From JBQTIU01 sp052387815 (GTDB lineage Bacteria > Pseudomonadota > Alphaproteobacteria > CACIAM-22H2): a stretch of DNA of 26,742 nt. The stretch spans positions 1 to 26,742 of the forward strand of contig JBQTIU010000051.1 of the NCBI GenBank assembly GCA_052387815.1, in the 5' to 3' direction. Both the position numbers and the translations under genes were made by a program. This document shows positions 1 to 8,471 of this stretch, one piece after another (position 1 is the first letter of the stretch; every line of letters starts with the position of its first letter). Under the pieces are notes generated by a model. That model was not told the origin of the DNA. It did no database searches and was given only the letters and a program-made list of their open reading frames with translations.

Positions 1-2
1 CG

Positions 3-158
3 CGCCCGGCCTGTGGATTTGTGGACGACGCCAAGCCGTCGCCCACCACCCCACAGGCCCAGCAACAACAGCAGAAGCGGACAAATGATGTGCTACAAAA
101 CCCGGACATCTTCACGCGCTACCGACAGCAGACACAAGTGACTGCAAAAACACGATGA
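3..158 (+). CDS. C-terminal end of a phage-type structural protein (partial)
   Basis: The frame is open from the window edge to TGA at 156-158, so only about the last 51 residues are visible. They include a Gln-rich stretch (PQAQQQQQKR) followed by NDVLQNPDIFTRYRQQ. The composition is protein-like and the next gene starts 7 bp later on the same strand and looks like a phage virion gene, so a phage or gene-transfer-agent structural protein is inferred. I do not recognise the family. A degenerate copy of this same C-terminus lies near 18067-18165, which shows the segment is a repeated genetic unit and not random open frame. Confidence 0.55.
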   Translation, partial: RPACGFVDDAKPSPTTPQAQQQQQKRTNDVLQNPDIFTRYRQQTQVTAKTR

Positions 159-165
159 ATCCGTC

Positions 166-597
166 ATGACCATCACTTGGCCTACCACGCTGCCGCTGCC
201 GACGGTAGAGGGTTACGGAATCCGCCCGGGCGAGGCGATCCTGCGCACCGAGATGGAGGCCGGGCCGGCGCGGCAGCGCAAGCGCTTTACCCAGGTGCCG
301 ACCCGCATCGCCGTGCGCTGGCTGATGCGGCGCGAGCAGTTCGCCCTGTTCGAGGCCTGGTATCGCTGGCACGCCAAGGAAGGCGGCGAGTGGTTCCTGA
401 TCGACCTCCTCGGCGGCATCGGATTAGGGGCGCACGAGGCCCGCTTCACCCGCCAGTTCGAGGCGCGGCTCAAGGGCGGCCTCCTGTGGTAGATCGCCTC
501 GGAACTGGAAATCCGCGAGCGGCCGGTGCTCTCCGAGGATGCCCTCGCCCTCGCCCTCGACAGCGACCTTGCGGCGCTGTTCCGCGATGTGAAGTAG
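166..597 (+). pseudogene. Phage tail/virion-type protein interrupted by in-frame amber codon
   Basis: ATG at 166 opens a 108-residue protein (TLPLPTVEGYGIRPGEAILR near the start, then VPTRIAVRWLMRREQFALFEAWYRWHAKEGGEWF in two blocks) resembling small prophage-encoded virion proteins that sit in tail-module gene strings; the family assignment is from memory. TAG at 490-492 ends this frame, but the same frame continues with IASELEIRERPVL, the kind of ending expected for the family, to TAG at 595-597 (143 codons in all). The stop is therefore probably a nonsense mutation. The gene end abuts the truncated right end of an IS5-type transposase on the opposite strand, so the last few codons may be IS-derived. 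The Shine-Dalgarno signal is weak. Confidence 0.6.
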
Positions 598-599
598 CA

Positions 600-1387
600 T
601 AACGGAAGCGGCGTAGAGGAAGGCGCGCATGGAGTCGATGGTCGCCTCGAAATCCTTGGCCAGGCGCCGATTGCGATCGATCCAGGCGAAGAAGGGCTCG
701 ACGACCCAGCGGCGCGGCTGACCCGCGAAGCCGACCTGATCCGGGTTCTTCCTGACGATCTCGACCCCGACCGAGGTCGCCTTTGCGACCTTTTCGCCCG
801 CGTAGCCGCTGTTGGCGAAGATCCGTTTGATGAACGGGAAGGACGCGCGCGAGGCGCGCAGCATGGGTCCCCCGCCGGCGCGGTCCTGAATGCTCGCTGC
901 GTGGGGCTCGATGACCATGCAGCGGTTGTCGGTGTCGACCAGGGCGTGGCGCTTGCGTCCGTTGATCTTCTTGCCCGCATCCTAGCCGCGCGGTCCGCCG
1001 GCCTCCGTCGTCTTGACGCTTTGGCTGTCGATGCTCGCGCCCGTCGGGCCGGCTTCGCGTCCCATCCGCTTGCGATCCGCCATGACAAGGGCGCGGTTGA
1101 TCGCCTCGCAGCGCCCCTCGTCGCGGAACGTCGCGAACCAGCGATAGATCGTGCCCCAGGGTGGAAAGTCGGCCGGCAACAGCCGCCAGGCACAGCAGGG
1201 CCGCGCGATCCACGTAGAAGTAGAAGATGCCGTTGACGATCTCGCCCATCGCCCAAGATCGGGGCCGGCCGGTCGCGCTCGGTTCAGGTAGATGCGGTTC
1301 AATCACCCGCCACTCCTCGTCCGTCAGATCGCTTTGGTAACGCCGTGCCTTCCGGTTATGCTGCTCTCGAGTGGTTGGGGTCCACAT
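600..1387 (-). pseudogene. IS5-family transposase remnant (frameshift, amber, lost Asp, truncated C-terminus)
   Basis: Read on the minus strand from ATG at 1385-1387 (MWTPTTREQHNRKARRY, then SDLTDEEWRVIEPHLPE) this is a typical IS5-family N-terminus. The frame changes at roughly 1200-1225, after FYFYVD and before CAWRLLPADFPPWGTIYRWF. It continues through ASIDSQSVKTTEAGGPRG to TAG at 982-984 and resumes in the same frame with DAGKKINGRKRHALVDT and RRWVVEPFFAWIDRNRRLAKDFE. The second catalytic Asp, normally in a DxGYAG motif, reads NSGYAG. The C-terminus runs through FLYAASVML and is then replaced at about 595-605 by sequence antisense to the phage gene. It cannot encode an active enzyme. No clear terminal inverted repeat pair was found. 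Confidence 0.85.
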
Positions 1388-1397
1388 GGCGAATCCA

Positions 1398-1416
1398 GGG
1401 TTGCTTTCTGCAACCC
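1398..1416 (-). terminator. 7-bp stem-loop downstream of the crotonase gene
   Basis: GGGTTGC and GCAACCC form a perfect 7-bp stem around a 5-nt loop. It lies 50 nt past the stop of the crotonase gene on the minus strand and 11 bp outside the IS5 transposase start. No T-run follows, so it could equally be part of the IS left end. Confidence 0.35.
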
Positions 1417-1466
1417 CCTCGAATCGCATCGACCTCGGCCACTCAACCCCTTTCGCAACGGCCTCC

Positions 1467-2237
1467 CTAGCGCCCCTTGAAGACCGGCTCGCGCTTTTCC
1501 AGGAAGGCGTGGACGGCTTCCCGGTAGTCCTCGCTGGCGAGTGCCGCTTCGACCGCCGCGCGAACCGACGGTTCGTCGATCGGCCCCCCCGTCAGGCCAT
1601 GGAGGATGGCCTTCGCCCCGGCGATCGACAGCGGCGCGTTGCGCACCAGGGCGCGGGCGAAATCGCGGGCGGCGTCGAGCGCCGAGCCCGCGGCCAGCCG
1701 GTCGATGAGACCCATGCGCGCCGCCTCCGCGGCCGCGAACCGGTCGCCCGAGAACAGGATGCGCTTGGCGTTGGCGAGCCCGACCACGGCGAGCACGTTG
1801 CGGGTCTCGCGGAGGCCGTAGACGATCCCCAGACGCGCGGCGGGGATGGCGAACACCGCGTCCGCGCCGGCGATCCGGAAGTCGCAGGCGAGCGCCAGAC
1901 CGCAGCCGCCGCCGATGCAATAGCCGCCGACGGCGGCGATGGTCGGCTTGGGCAAGCCCAGGATGGCGTCGCCGCACTCGTCGACCGCTTGGCTGTAGAT
2001 CCTGCCTTCGGCGACGCTCATCCGCACCGCGCCGAATTCGGAGATATCCGCGCCGGCGCAGAAATGCGGGCCGGCGCCGGTCAGCACCACGGCCCGCACC
2101 TCCGCGTCGGCCTTGAGCCCGTGGAACAGTTGCCCGAGCTCGCGCCACATCGCCAGGGTCAGCGCGTTGCGGCGCTCCGGGCGGTTCAGCGTGACGACCG
2201 CAAGCCCCGCCTCGGTCTCGACCTCGATATCGCTCAT
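1467..2237 (-). CDS. Enoyl-CoA hydratase/isomerase (crotonase) family protein without the hydratase glutamates
   Basis: This 256-residue protein starts MSDIEVETEAG and has the usual length for a single-domain crotonase. The oxyanion-hole elements are visible: FCAGADI at about residues 59-65 and IGGGCGLALACD at 108-119. In classical enoyl-CoA hydratase the two catalytic Glu residues follow GGGC and sit in the PE.xLG segment; here these positions are Gly113 and Ala133 (FAIPAARLG). The protein should therefore bind an acyl-CoA thioester but is unlikely to be an ordinary hydratase; an isomerase, decarboxylase or lyase activity is possible. It follows the broken LLM monooxygenase by 21 bp on the same strand and was probably co-transcribed with it. 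It ends in TAG. Confidence 0.85.
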   Translation of the reverse strand: MSDIEVETEAGLAVVTLNRPERRNALTLAMWRELGQLFHGLKADAEVRAVVLTGAGPHFCAGADISEFGAVRMSVAEGRIYSQAVDECGDAILGLPKPTIAAVGGYCIGGGCGLALACDFRIAGADAVFAIPAARLGIVYGLRETRNVLAVVGLANAKRILFSGDRFAAAEAARMGLIDRLAAGSALDAARDFARALVRNAPLSIAGAKAILHGLTGGPIDEPSVRAAVEAALASEDYREAVHAFLEKREPVFKGR

Positions 2238-2258
2238 GGATGCCGTTCGGGTTTGGGG

Positions 2259-3306
2259 TTAGATGGACCGCCTCGGCCGGACATCGGCCCGCAACGGCGC
2301 CGGCCGCAGCTCGAAGACCTGGGCGAGGAGCTCATAGGACCGCCTCCGGGCCGCGACGTCGTGGCAGATCGACCCAACCACGAATTCGTCGACCCCCTTA
2401 TGCCGCGCCGAGCGCCATGAGCTGCGCCTTGACCTGCTCGGGCGTCCCGACCGCCTGCCGGCGCCGGTTATAGGCCACGCGCGCCAGCTCGGGCTCGCTG
2501 TAGGGGTAGGCGAGCGCCTCCTCGGGGCTGGGAACGGGCCCGAGAATCCCCTGGTCGAGGCGCAGCCGCCAAAGGTCACGGCTCGCCGCCAGCCGCTTCG
2601 CCTCGGCTTCGCGATCGGCGTACAGCACGAAGACGCCGATGCTGCAAGCCGGGCCCGCCAGTCGCGCGATGGCCGGAAGAATTCGCGATAGGCCCGCATC
2701 GCCTCGGGCCCGCCCTGGTCGGTGATGAAATGGGCGAAGGAAAAGGCGCAGCCGAAATGGGCGGCATAGGCGGCGCTGTGGTCGCTCGACCCCAACCGCC
2801 ACACCTTGGGCACATCGGGGCCGGTCGGCATGGCGCGCACGCCGGCGTGCGAATGGCCGGGTTCCACCACGCCGGCAAGAAATTCCAGGAGGTCGTCGAT
2901 CGGGTTCGGGAAATACTCGATCCCCAGCGTGCCTGGCCCAGGCTGGAGGGCGGCGGCGGTCGGCTGGTCGCTGCCCGGGGCCCGCCCGATGGCGAGATCG
3001 ATGCGGCCGGGGAACAGGGCTTCGAGCACCCGGAACGTTTCGGCGACCTTGAGCGGCGCGGAGTGGGCGAGCATCACGCCGCCCGAGCCGACCCGGATCG
3101 CCGCGGTGGCGGCGGCGATCGCGGGCGACCAGGATTTCCGGGGCGGTGCCGGCGAGGCCCTCGGAGCCGTGGTGCTCGGCGAGCCAATAGCGGCGGTAGC
3201 CCAAGCGCTCGGCGAGGTCGGCAAGCTCGATCGTCTCGGCGAGCGCCTGGGCAGGCGTCGAGCCGGCGCGCACCGGCGACTGGTCGAGGACGCTCAAGAT
3301 CGTCAT
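2259..3306 (-). pseudogene. LLM-class flavin-dependent oxidoreductase (YhbW-like), three frameshifts
   Basis: Translation from ATG at 3304-3306 gives MTILSVLDQSPVRAG, then AERLGYRRYWLAEHHG, diagnostic of the group-1 luciferase-like monooxygenases that use reduced FMN. The frame breaks after APEILVA near 3125 (an extra C in a CCC run would explain it). The second piece carries SGGVMLAHSAPLKVAE, FPGRIDLAIGRAPGSD and FAHFITDQGG. The frame changes again near 2640-2660 to SIGVFVLYAD and VGTPEQVKAQLMALGAA. A third break near 2398 is followed by KGVDEFVVGSICHD and RRRSYELLAQVFEL. All family segments are present in order, so full length is about 340 residues with single-base indels. It is either a recent pseudogene or an intact gene with uncorrected sequence errors; the breaks lie in G/C runs. 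Confidence 0.8.
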
Positions 3307-3473
3307 GCGCGGCCAAGGTAGCGGCAAACCGGTTGCGGCCGCAAACCGGCTTGGCCGTCGATCGGACGGACGCGCCCCCGGCCCCCGCAATCCGAAATCC
3401 CTTGCGTAAATTGGACCGCGACGGGAAGCCGCGGATGTGGTTTAATAGCGGCGATTTGCCGTTTCCTTATCGA

Positions 3474-3480
3474 GGGAGGA
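3474..3480 (+). promoter_or_regulatory. Shine-Dalgarno site for the TAXI binding protein
   Basis: GGGAGGA lies 4 nt before a GTG codon at 3485 and supports that non-ATG start. The 178-bp divergent gap 3307-3484 must hold promoters for both directions. TTTAAT at 3441-3446 is a possible -10, but no convincing -35 at proper spacing was seen. Confidence 0.6.
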
Positions 3481-3484
3481 CGAC

Positions 3485-4432
3485 GTGAGAAAACAGTTCA
3501 AAGCCAGCCTGATTGCCCTGGTCGCCGCCGCCGGCTTGGCCGCCTCGGGCGCGGCCGGGGCCGAAACGCTTAGGTTCATGACCGGCCCGCAGGGCGGCGT
3601 GTGGGTGCCGCTGGGCGGCACGCTCAAGAACCTGTTCGAGAAGGCGATGCCGGGGCTGGCCGTGCAGACCCTGCCGGGGGCCGGGATCTCCAATGTCCGC
3701 GGCCTCGAGGAAGGCAAGGCCGAGATCGGCTTCGGCAACAGCATCTCGACGGTCGATGCGATCGACGGCAAGCCGCCGTTCAACGCCCCGCACAAGAACG
3801 TCTGCCAGTTGGCGACCCTCTACCCGCAGTATTTCCAGGTCGTCGTGCCGGTCAATGCCGGCATCAATTCGGTCAAGGACCTCAAAGGGCGTTCGATCAC
3901 CACCCAGACGCGCGGCAACACCGGCGAGGCGATCACCCTGCACATCCTGGAGGCGCACGGGCTCAGCTACAACGACGTCAAGGTGAGCTTCGGTTCCTAC
4001 ACCGACTCGGTGGCGCAGATGAAGGACGGGCACGCCGTCGCCTTCACGCTGGGGACCACCGTGCCTTCGGGCGCGGTGATGGACCTGGCGGCGGCGCGCG
4101 ACATCAAGCTGCTCGACCTCACCGACGCCTTGCCGGCGATGAAGAAGCTCAATCCCGGCTATACCGGGGTGACCGTCAAGAGCGGCACCTATCCCAAGCA
4201 GGAGCGCGATGTCGGCGTCATCGGCTATGCCACCCATCTCGTGGTGTCGTGCAAGCTGCCGGACGACCGGGTCTATGGCATGCTGCGCGCGATGGTCGCC
4301 AACATCGCCGACATGGCGGCGATCAACAAGGCGATCGAAGGCCTGACGCCCAAGGCCATGGCCGAGGATATCGGCGTGCCGTTCCATCCCGGCGCCCGGC
4401 GGTTCTATCGCGAGGCGGGCGCCCTCATGTAG
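3485..4432 (+). CDS. TAXI-family TRAP transporter solute-binding protein
   Basis: The 315-residue product starts at GTG, chosen because of the strong GGGAGGA just upstream. Residues 1-26 form a signal peptide (basic MRKQFK, hydrophobic Ala/Leu core, AGA cleavage site before ETLRFMTGPQGG). The opening FMTGPQGGVWVPLGG and the segment LPGAGISNVRGLEEGKAEIGF are characteristic of TAXI binding proteins, the periplasmic component of a sodium- or proton-driven TRAP importer that often carries small carboxylates such as glutamate or 2-oxoglutarate. The substrate cannot be read from sequence. The fused 4TM/12TM permease follows directly, separated by a strong hairpin, so the two form one transport operon. 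Confidence 0.9.
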   Translation: MRKQFKASLIALVAAAGLAASGAAGAETLRFMTGPQGGVWVPLGGTLKNLFEKAMPGLAVQTLPGAGISNVRGLEEGKAEIGFGNSISTVDAIDGKPPFNAPHKNVCQLATLYPQYFQVVVPVNAGINSVKDLKGRSITTQTRGNTGEAITLHILEAHGLSYNDVKVSFGSYTDSVAQMKDGHAVAFTLGTTVPSGAVMDLAAARDIKLLDLTDALPAMKKLNPGYTGVTVKSGTYPKQERDVGVIGYATHLVVSCKLPDDRVYGMLRAMVANIADMAAINKAIEGLTPKAMAEDIGVPFHPGARRFYREAGALM

Positions 4433-4437
4433 CCCTG

Positions 4438-4472
4438 GGAGCCGGCGCCCGCAGCCGAGCGGCGCCGGCTCC
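4438..4472 (+). promoter_or_regulatory. Perfect 12-bp intercistronic hairpin between TRAP binding protein and permease
   Basis: GGAGCCGGCGCC at 4438-4449 pairs perfectly with GGCGCCGGCTCC at 4461-4472 across an 11-nt loop, beginning 5 nt after the binding-protein stop codon and ending 5 nt before the permease start. There is no T-run. Such structures commonly protect the upstream transcript or attenuate read-through, so that binding protein is made in excess of permease; that role is inferred. Confidence 0.75.
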
Positions 4473-4477
4473 ACTCA

Positions 4478-6355
4478 TTGCAAAGCTTGTTGCGGGCATT
4501 GCGCGTGACCGGCCGCCCGTCGTGGCGGGACAGCGTTCGCCGCCTGATCGGCCCGCTCGGCGTCGCCATGTCGATTTACCACATGTGGGCGATCGCCGCA
4601 GGGCCGCCCGAGGTGCTGATCTTCCGCGGCACGCATCTCATCTTCGCCATCACGCTGGTGTTCCTGATCCACCCCCTGCGCGACCCGGACAAGGGCGGGC
4701 GGCTGTCCCTCGCCGATCTGGGGTTGGTCGCCCTGTCGGCGGTGTTCGTCTTCTACCTGTTCGTCAACTACGACTACATCGTCAATCGCATCCCCTATAT
4801 CGACGACCCGACGGTTCTCGACATGGCGCTCGCCGTGCTCGCGGTCGCCCTCGTGCTCGAGGCGACGCGCCGGGTGATCGGCTGGGCGCTGCCGCTCACC
4901 GCCCTTGCCTTCCTCGCCTATGCCCTGCTGTTCACCGAGATCGCGGTGCCGGTGCTGCTCGATCAGCTCTACCTGACGACCGAGGGGATCTTCGGCCCGA
5001 CGCTCGGCGTCTCGGCGTCGTTCGTGCTCATCTTCGTGCTGTTCGGCAGCTTCATGGAGCGGACCGGCACCGGACAGTTGTTCATGGATTTCGCGCTGGC
5101 GCTGACCGGGCACACCGCCGGGGGCCCGGGCAAGGTCGCGGTAGTGAGCTCCAGCCTGTTCGGAACGATCTCGGGCAGCGCCGTCGCCAACGTCATGGTC
5201 GACGGCCCGATTTCCATTCCGCTGATGAAGCGCGCCGGCTTCCAGCCGCATTTCGCGGCCGGGGTCGAGGCCGTGGCCTCGACGGGGGGCCAGATCATGC
5301 CGCCGATCATGGGGGCGGCGGCCTTCGTCATGGCCGAGTTCCTGGCCGTGAGCTACCTGCAGGTGACGATCTGGGCCGCCATTCCCTCGATCCTGTACTA
5401 CGTCTCCTGTTTCTATGCGGTGCATTTCTATGCCAAGCGCCGCGGGCTCCTAGGCCTGCCGCGCGCCGAATGCCCGCGGCTCGGCGCCGTGATGAGCGAA
5501 CGCGGCCATCTGTTCCTGCCGGTCGCGATCATCCTCGCCGGCATGTTCGCGGGCTACAGCGCGCCCTTGGCGGCGCTGGCCGGCACCCTCGCCTGCTTCC
5601 CGGTCGCGCTGCTGCGCCGGCGCACGCGCCAGGGGCTGACCTGGTGGCACGTCTGGGAGGCGCTGGCGGAGGGGGCCAAGAACACGCTGTCGGTGGCGCT
5701 CGCCTGCGCCTGCGCCGGGATCGTGATCGGCATCATCGCGTTGACCGGCATCGGGATCACCTTCACCCAGCTCGTGCTGGTCCTCGCCCAGAACAGCCTG
5801 GTGCTGGCGCTCGTCGTCACCGCGCTCGCCGGCATCGTGCTCGGCATGGGCATGCCGACCACGCCTGCCTACATCCTCATGGTGGCGCTCCTGGTGCCGG
5901 CGCTGGTCAAGCTCGGCGTCGCCATACCGGCCGCGCACATGTTCGCCTTCTACTTCGCGATCCTGTCGGCCATCACCCCGCCGGTCGCGCTCGCCGTGTT
6001 CGCGGCCGCAGGCCTCGCCAAGTCGCCGCTGTGGGCGACCGGCTGGGCGGCGGTCAAGATCGGGGCGGCCGGATTCATCGTGCCGTTCATGTTCGTCTAC
6101 GAGCCGGCCCTGCTGATGATCGGCGATTGGACGCGGGTGGTCCTCGCCGCGGCGACCGCCGCCGTCGGCTGCATGGCGATCGCCGCCGGCTTGCACGGGT
6201 ATTTCCTTTCGCCGGCCGCGGCCTGGGAGCGCGCGGCCCTGATCGCGGCCGCGTTCGCGCTCATCGTTCCGCATTGGGCGAGCGACGTCGTGGGCTTCGG
6301 GCTGGCGGGGGCGGTGGCGGTCGCGCAGTACGCGAGGCGGCCGCAGCCGGCCTGA
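4478..6355 (+). CDS. TRAP transporter fused permease (4TM/12TM, DctQM-type)
   Basis: The product is 625 residues from TTG at 4478, or 616 from GTG at 4505; neither has a strong ribosome site. It is almost entirely hydrophobic with short charged loops, typical of fused small plus large TRAP membrane subunits that pair with TAXI binding proteins. Recognisable large-subunit segments are GTGQLFMDFALALTG, SSSLFGTISGSAVANVM, STGGQIMPPIMGAAAFVMAEF and GMGMPTTPAYILMVAL, which in this family build the substrate and sodium sites. It ends in TGA. Its last ~205 bp are duplicated at 9696-9901, 3.5 kb downstream. Confidence 0.92.
   Translation: MQSLLRALRVTGRPSWRDSVRRLIGPLGVAMSIYHMWAIAAGPPEVLIFRGTHLIFAITLVFLIHPLRDPDKGGRLSLADLGLVALSAVFVFYLFVNYDYIVNRIPYIDDPTVLDMALAVLAVALVLEATRRVIGWALPLTALAFLAYALLFTEIAVPVLLDQLYLTTEGIFGPTLGVSASFVLIFVLFGSFMERTGTGQLFMDFALALTGHTAGGPGKVAVVSSSLFGTISGSAVANVMVDGPISIPLMKRAGFQPHFAAGVEAVASTGGQIMPPIMGAAAFVMAEFLAVSYLQVTIWAAIPSILYYVSCFYAVHFYAKRRGLLGLPRAECPRLGAVMSERGHLFLPVAIILAGMFAGYSAPLAALAGTLACFPVALLRRRTRQGLTWWHVWEALAEGAKNTLSVALACACAGIVIGIIALTGIGITFTQLVLVLAQNSLVLALVVTALAGIVLGMGMPTTPAYILMVALLVPALVKLGVAIPAAHMFAFYFAILSAITPPVALAVFAAAGLAKSPLWATGWAAVKIGAAGFIVPFMFVYEPALLMIGDWTRVVLAAATAAVGCMAIAAGLHGYFLSPAAAWERAALIAAAFALIVPHWASDVVGFGLAGAVAVAQYARRPQPA
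6149..6353 (+). repeat. Direct repeat, copy 1: 3' end of the TRAP permease gene
   Basis: These 205 bp, covering the last ~68 codons of the permease, recur at 9696-9901 in the same orientation with about seven differences including one inserted base. This copy is in frame and functional. The identity stops exactly at CCT just before or inside the stop codon (TGA here, TAG in the copy). Confidence 0.9.
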
Positions 6356-6387
6356 GGGCGCGCTCTCGCGCCGGCGGGCCAGCGCGT

Positions 6388-7285
6388 CTGGCCGGGCTGA
6401 CGGCGGGACCCGCCGCCGATGCGGTGGGCGTGCCGGCGAAAACGCTGTAGCGCTGGGAGAAGCAGCCCGCGGCCCGCGGTCGCGCGCCCCGCACCGGGGC
6501 CGGCGGCGATGGGGGCCATCCGATCTCATCCGGGCGCTCGAGCGGCTGCGCCAGGACTTCCCGATGTGGGGCAAGGCCAAGCTCGGGCCGCTGCTGCGCG
6601 CCCACGGCTTCGCCGTCTCGGACCGCACGGTGGGCCGGATGCTGCGCCATTCGGTCGCCTACGGCGCCATCCAGCCGGTGCCGCTGACGCGCCGGCAATC
6701 TCGCCAAGGCCGCCGGCCAGCCCGCCGCCACGCCATCCGCCTGCCTACGGGCCTCAAGGCAACCGCGCCCGGTGCCCTGGTCCAGCTCGACACCCTCACC
6801 GTCAACCCGACCGGCGAGCGCACCATCCAGCAGTTCACCGCCTACGATCCCGTCGCCCGGTTCACCGTGGCCCGCGCCTTCCGCCGCGCCACCAGTCAGG
6901 CCGCCGCTCAGTTCCTCGACCCGCTCCTGGTCGAACCACCCTTCCCGGTCACCGGCCTGCAGGTCGATGGCGGCTCCGAATTCATGGCCGACTTCGAGGC
7001 CGCCTGCCAGGCCAAGCCCATCCCCCTCTACGTCCTGCCGCCCAACTCACCCAAACTCAACGGCGGCGTCGAGCGCGCCAATGGATCGTGGCGCCACGAG
7101 TTCTACGCCGGCTACGACTTGCCCCATCAACTCGACGAGTTGAACCACCTGATCAACAGCTTCGCTCACCTCTACAACACCTATCGACCGCGACGCGCGC
7201 CTTGCAGGGAATGACCCCCGCAGCCTATCTTCACTCCCTCACCGCCGCGCAACCCCAACTCTCTCATTTCACATTCAGCTTATAG
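6388..7285 (+). pseudogene. Integrase-core (IS481/IS3-like) transposase remnant
   Basis: The main open piece starts at ATG 6564 (216 residues) and carries the rve fold: VQLDTLTV with the first Asp (residue 76), LQVDGGSEFMADFE with the second (135), and NGGVERANGSW with the Glu (170), giving a DD-35-E spacing. Upstream, RRWGPSDLIRALERLRQDF is in the same frame without a start. Further upstream, in another frame, VGVPAKTL-TAG(6448-6450)-RWEKQP looks like the N-terminal helix-turn-helix with an amber where Tyr is expected. At the 3' end the frame shifts near 7195, and the other frame supplies the expected ALQGMTPAAYL ending at 7285. At least two frameshifts and one stop make it dead. Its tail overlaps the end of the convergent amidohydrolase gene. 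Confidence 0.8.
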
Positions 7286-8424
7286 ATCCGCACCGCGTTG
7301 TCGCGGCCAATCTTCGGGGCGACATCGGGCGGCAGCAGCGAGAGGAATTGTACGGTCGCCTGCAGTGTCGGTATTCTTTTTTCGGCGAACGTCAGGCCCG
7401 GTCCCCCGCCTTTGATCGCCGGAGAAGGGACGAAGGAATCGGTGCCGATCACGAAACGGTCCGGATGGCGATTGAGTAATGCAGCCCAGGCCGCATCAAG
7501 CGTCCCCCTTCCGACCAGCGCCTTGTTCTGCATCGGTGCCTGCGCCGGACCGACACGGATACTCACATAGAGATTGGGGTGAGTGTCCATCATCCGCCCG
7601 ATGGCACCCGGCGTCATCCCCCCGATCGGGTCGGAACCGCCGTGGGCCCAGACGATCTTCGCCTTGGGATTATGGGCGAGGAGCCTTTCCAATGCGCCCA
7701 TGGTGGCCGGCAGCCGCGGGGGATTGGCTTGCTGCTCGGCGAACCGCCGTGGCGTCGGCATCTCACTTCCCACCGCATCCATGTGCAGATCGATGGGCAC
7801 GTCGCGCTTCGCCGCCACGTCGGCCAGGACCAGGAGCAACGGGTGGTCGGCCGGCACGAACTCGTATGGATGCCCCTCCGTCGCCGAGATATGCAGCGAG
7901 GCCATTTCGCCGAAGCCGACGGCACCGTCGTCGATCATCTTTTCCGCGAGCGCGGCGAACTCCTGCTTCACCTTCGCGGTGACCTTCGTCAGATCGGCAT
8001 GACGATGGAGCGTTGCATTCAGCGTGCCGCCGCCGGCGAGGTAGGCGAAGCGCTGCGGATGGCGGCGCAGCGCCCCGGCATAGCTCGAATAGTCGTAGGA
8101 GGATCGTTGGCCATCCACCTGCGGCGGCGGCAGGATCAGCGCCATCGCCATCCCAAACTGGTCCATCTCGCGCAGCGCGGCCTCGACGGCGCCGGGGAAA
8201 TCGTCGACCCCACCCCGTCCGCCGCCGATCAGATGCATGTGCACGTCGATCCAGGCGACGGGCGGCTTGATCGGCGTCGCGGGCTGTTGCGGCGCCTGCC
8301 GCTGCTGCATTTGCGGCGGCATCTGACGCTGCGGCTGGGCCGCGGCCGCTCCCGAGACCAGGCAGGCGAAGCCAAGGAAAAGGGTTCCGATGAGACCACG
8401 GATCATTGCTCGCTCGGGGCGCAT
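7264..8424 (-). CDS. Exported amidohydrolase-family metal-dependent hydrolase
   Basis: From ATG at 8424 the product is 386 residues; a second ATG at 8406 is possible. I chose 8424 because GGAG lies 11 nt upstream and it fits the promoter at 8472-8500. Residues 1-29 form a signal peptide (hydrophobic run LIGTLFLGFACLVSG, then AAAA), followed by a Gln/Pro-rich linker to about 54. The amidohydrolase-2 barrel follows, with WIDVHMH (His62, His64), GFGEM (Glu173), DLHMD (His214), VWAHGG (His261) and IGTDSF (Asp329), a plausible metal-binding set. It should act in the periplasm; the substrate is unknown. Codon use looks less GC-rich than its neighbours. It sits between two dead transposases inside a duplication-bounded island, which suggests acquisition as cargo. 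Confidence 0.85.
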   Translation of the reverse strand: MRPERAMIRGLIGTLFLGFACLVSGAAAAQPQRQMPPQMQQRQAPQQPATPIKPPVAWIDVHMHLIGGGRGGVDDFPGAVEAALREMDQFGMAMALILPPPQVDGQRSSYDYSSYAGALRRHPQRFAYLAGGGTLNATLHRHADLTKVTAKVKQEFAALAEKMIDDGAVGFGEMASLHISATEGHPYEFVPADHPLLLVLADVAAKRDVPIDLHMDAVGSEMPTPRRFAEQQANPPRLPATMGALERLLAHNPKAKIVWAHGGSDPIGGMTPGAIGRMMDTHPNLYVSIRVGPAQAPMQNKALVGRGTLDAAWAALLNRHPDRFVIGTDSFVPSPAIKGGGPGLTFAEKRIPTLQATVQFLSLLPPDVAPKIGRDNAVRIYKLNVK

Positions 8425-8471
8425 GACCCGACATTCTCCAAATGGCCGCCCAAGCCGGCATTCCTTTGGGT

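Noticed and set aside
490..6450. In-frame TAG codons in three genes (490-492, 982-984, 6448-6450), in two transposases at a likely Tyr position, suggesting amber recoding
   Set aside because: Intact genes such as the crotonase and the TAXI binding protein end in TAG with nothing conserved beyond, and the affected genes carry other lesions. Nonsense decay explains it better.
3601..6450. 949-codon open frame on the plus strand
   Set aside because: It is out of frame with the TAXI and TRAP genes, is Arg/Ala/Gly-rich and has no recognisable domain; a high-GC shadow frame.
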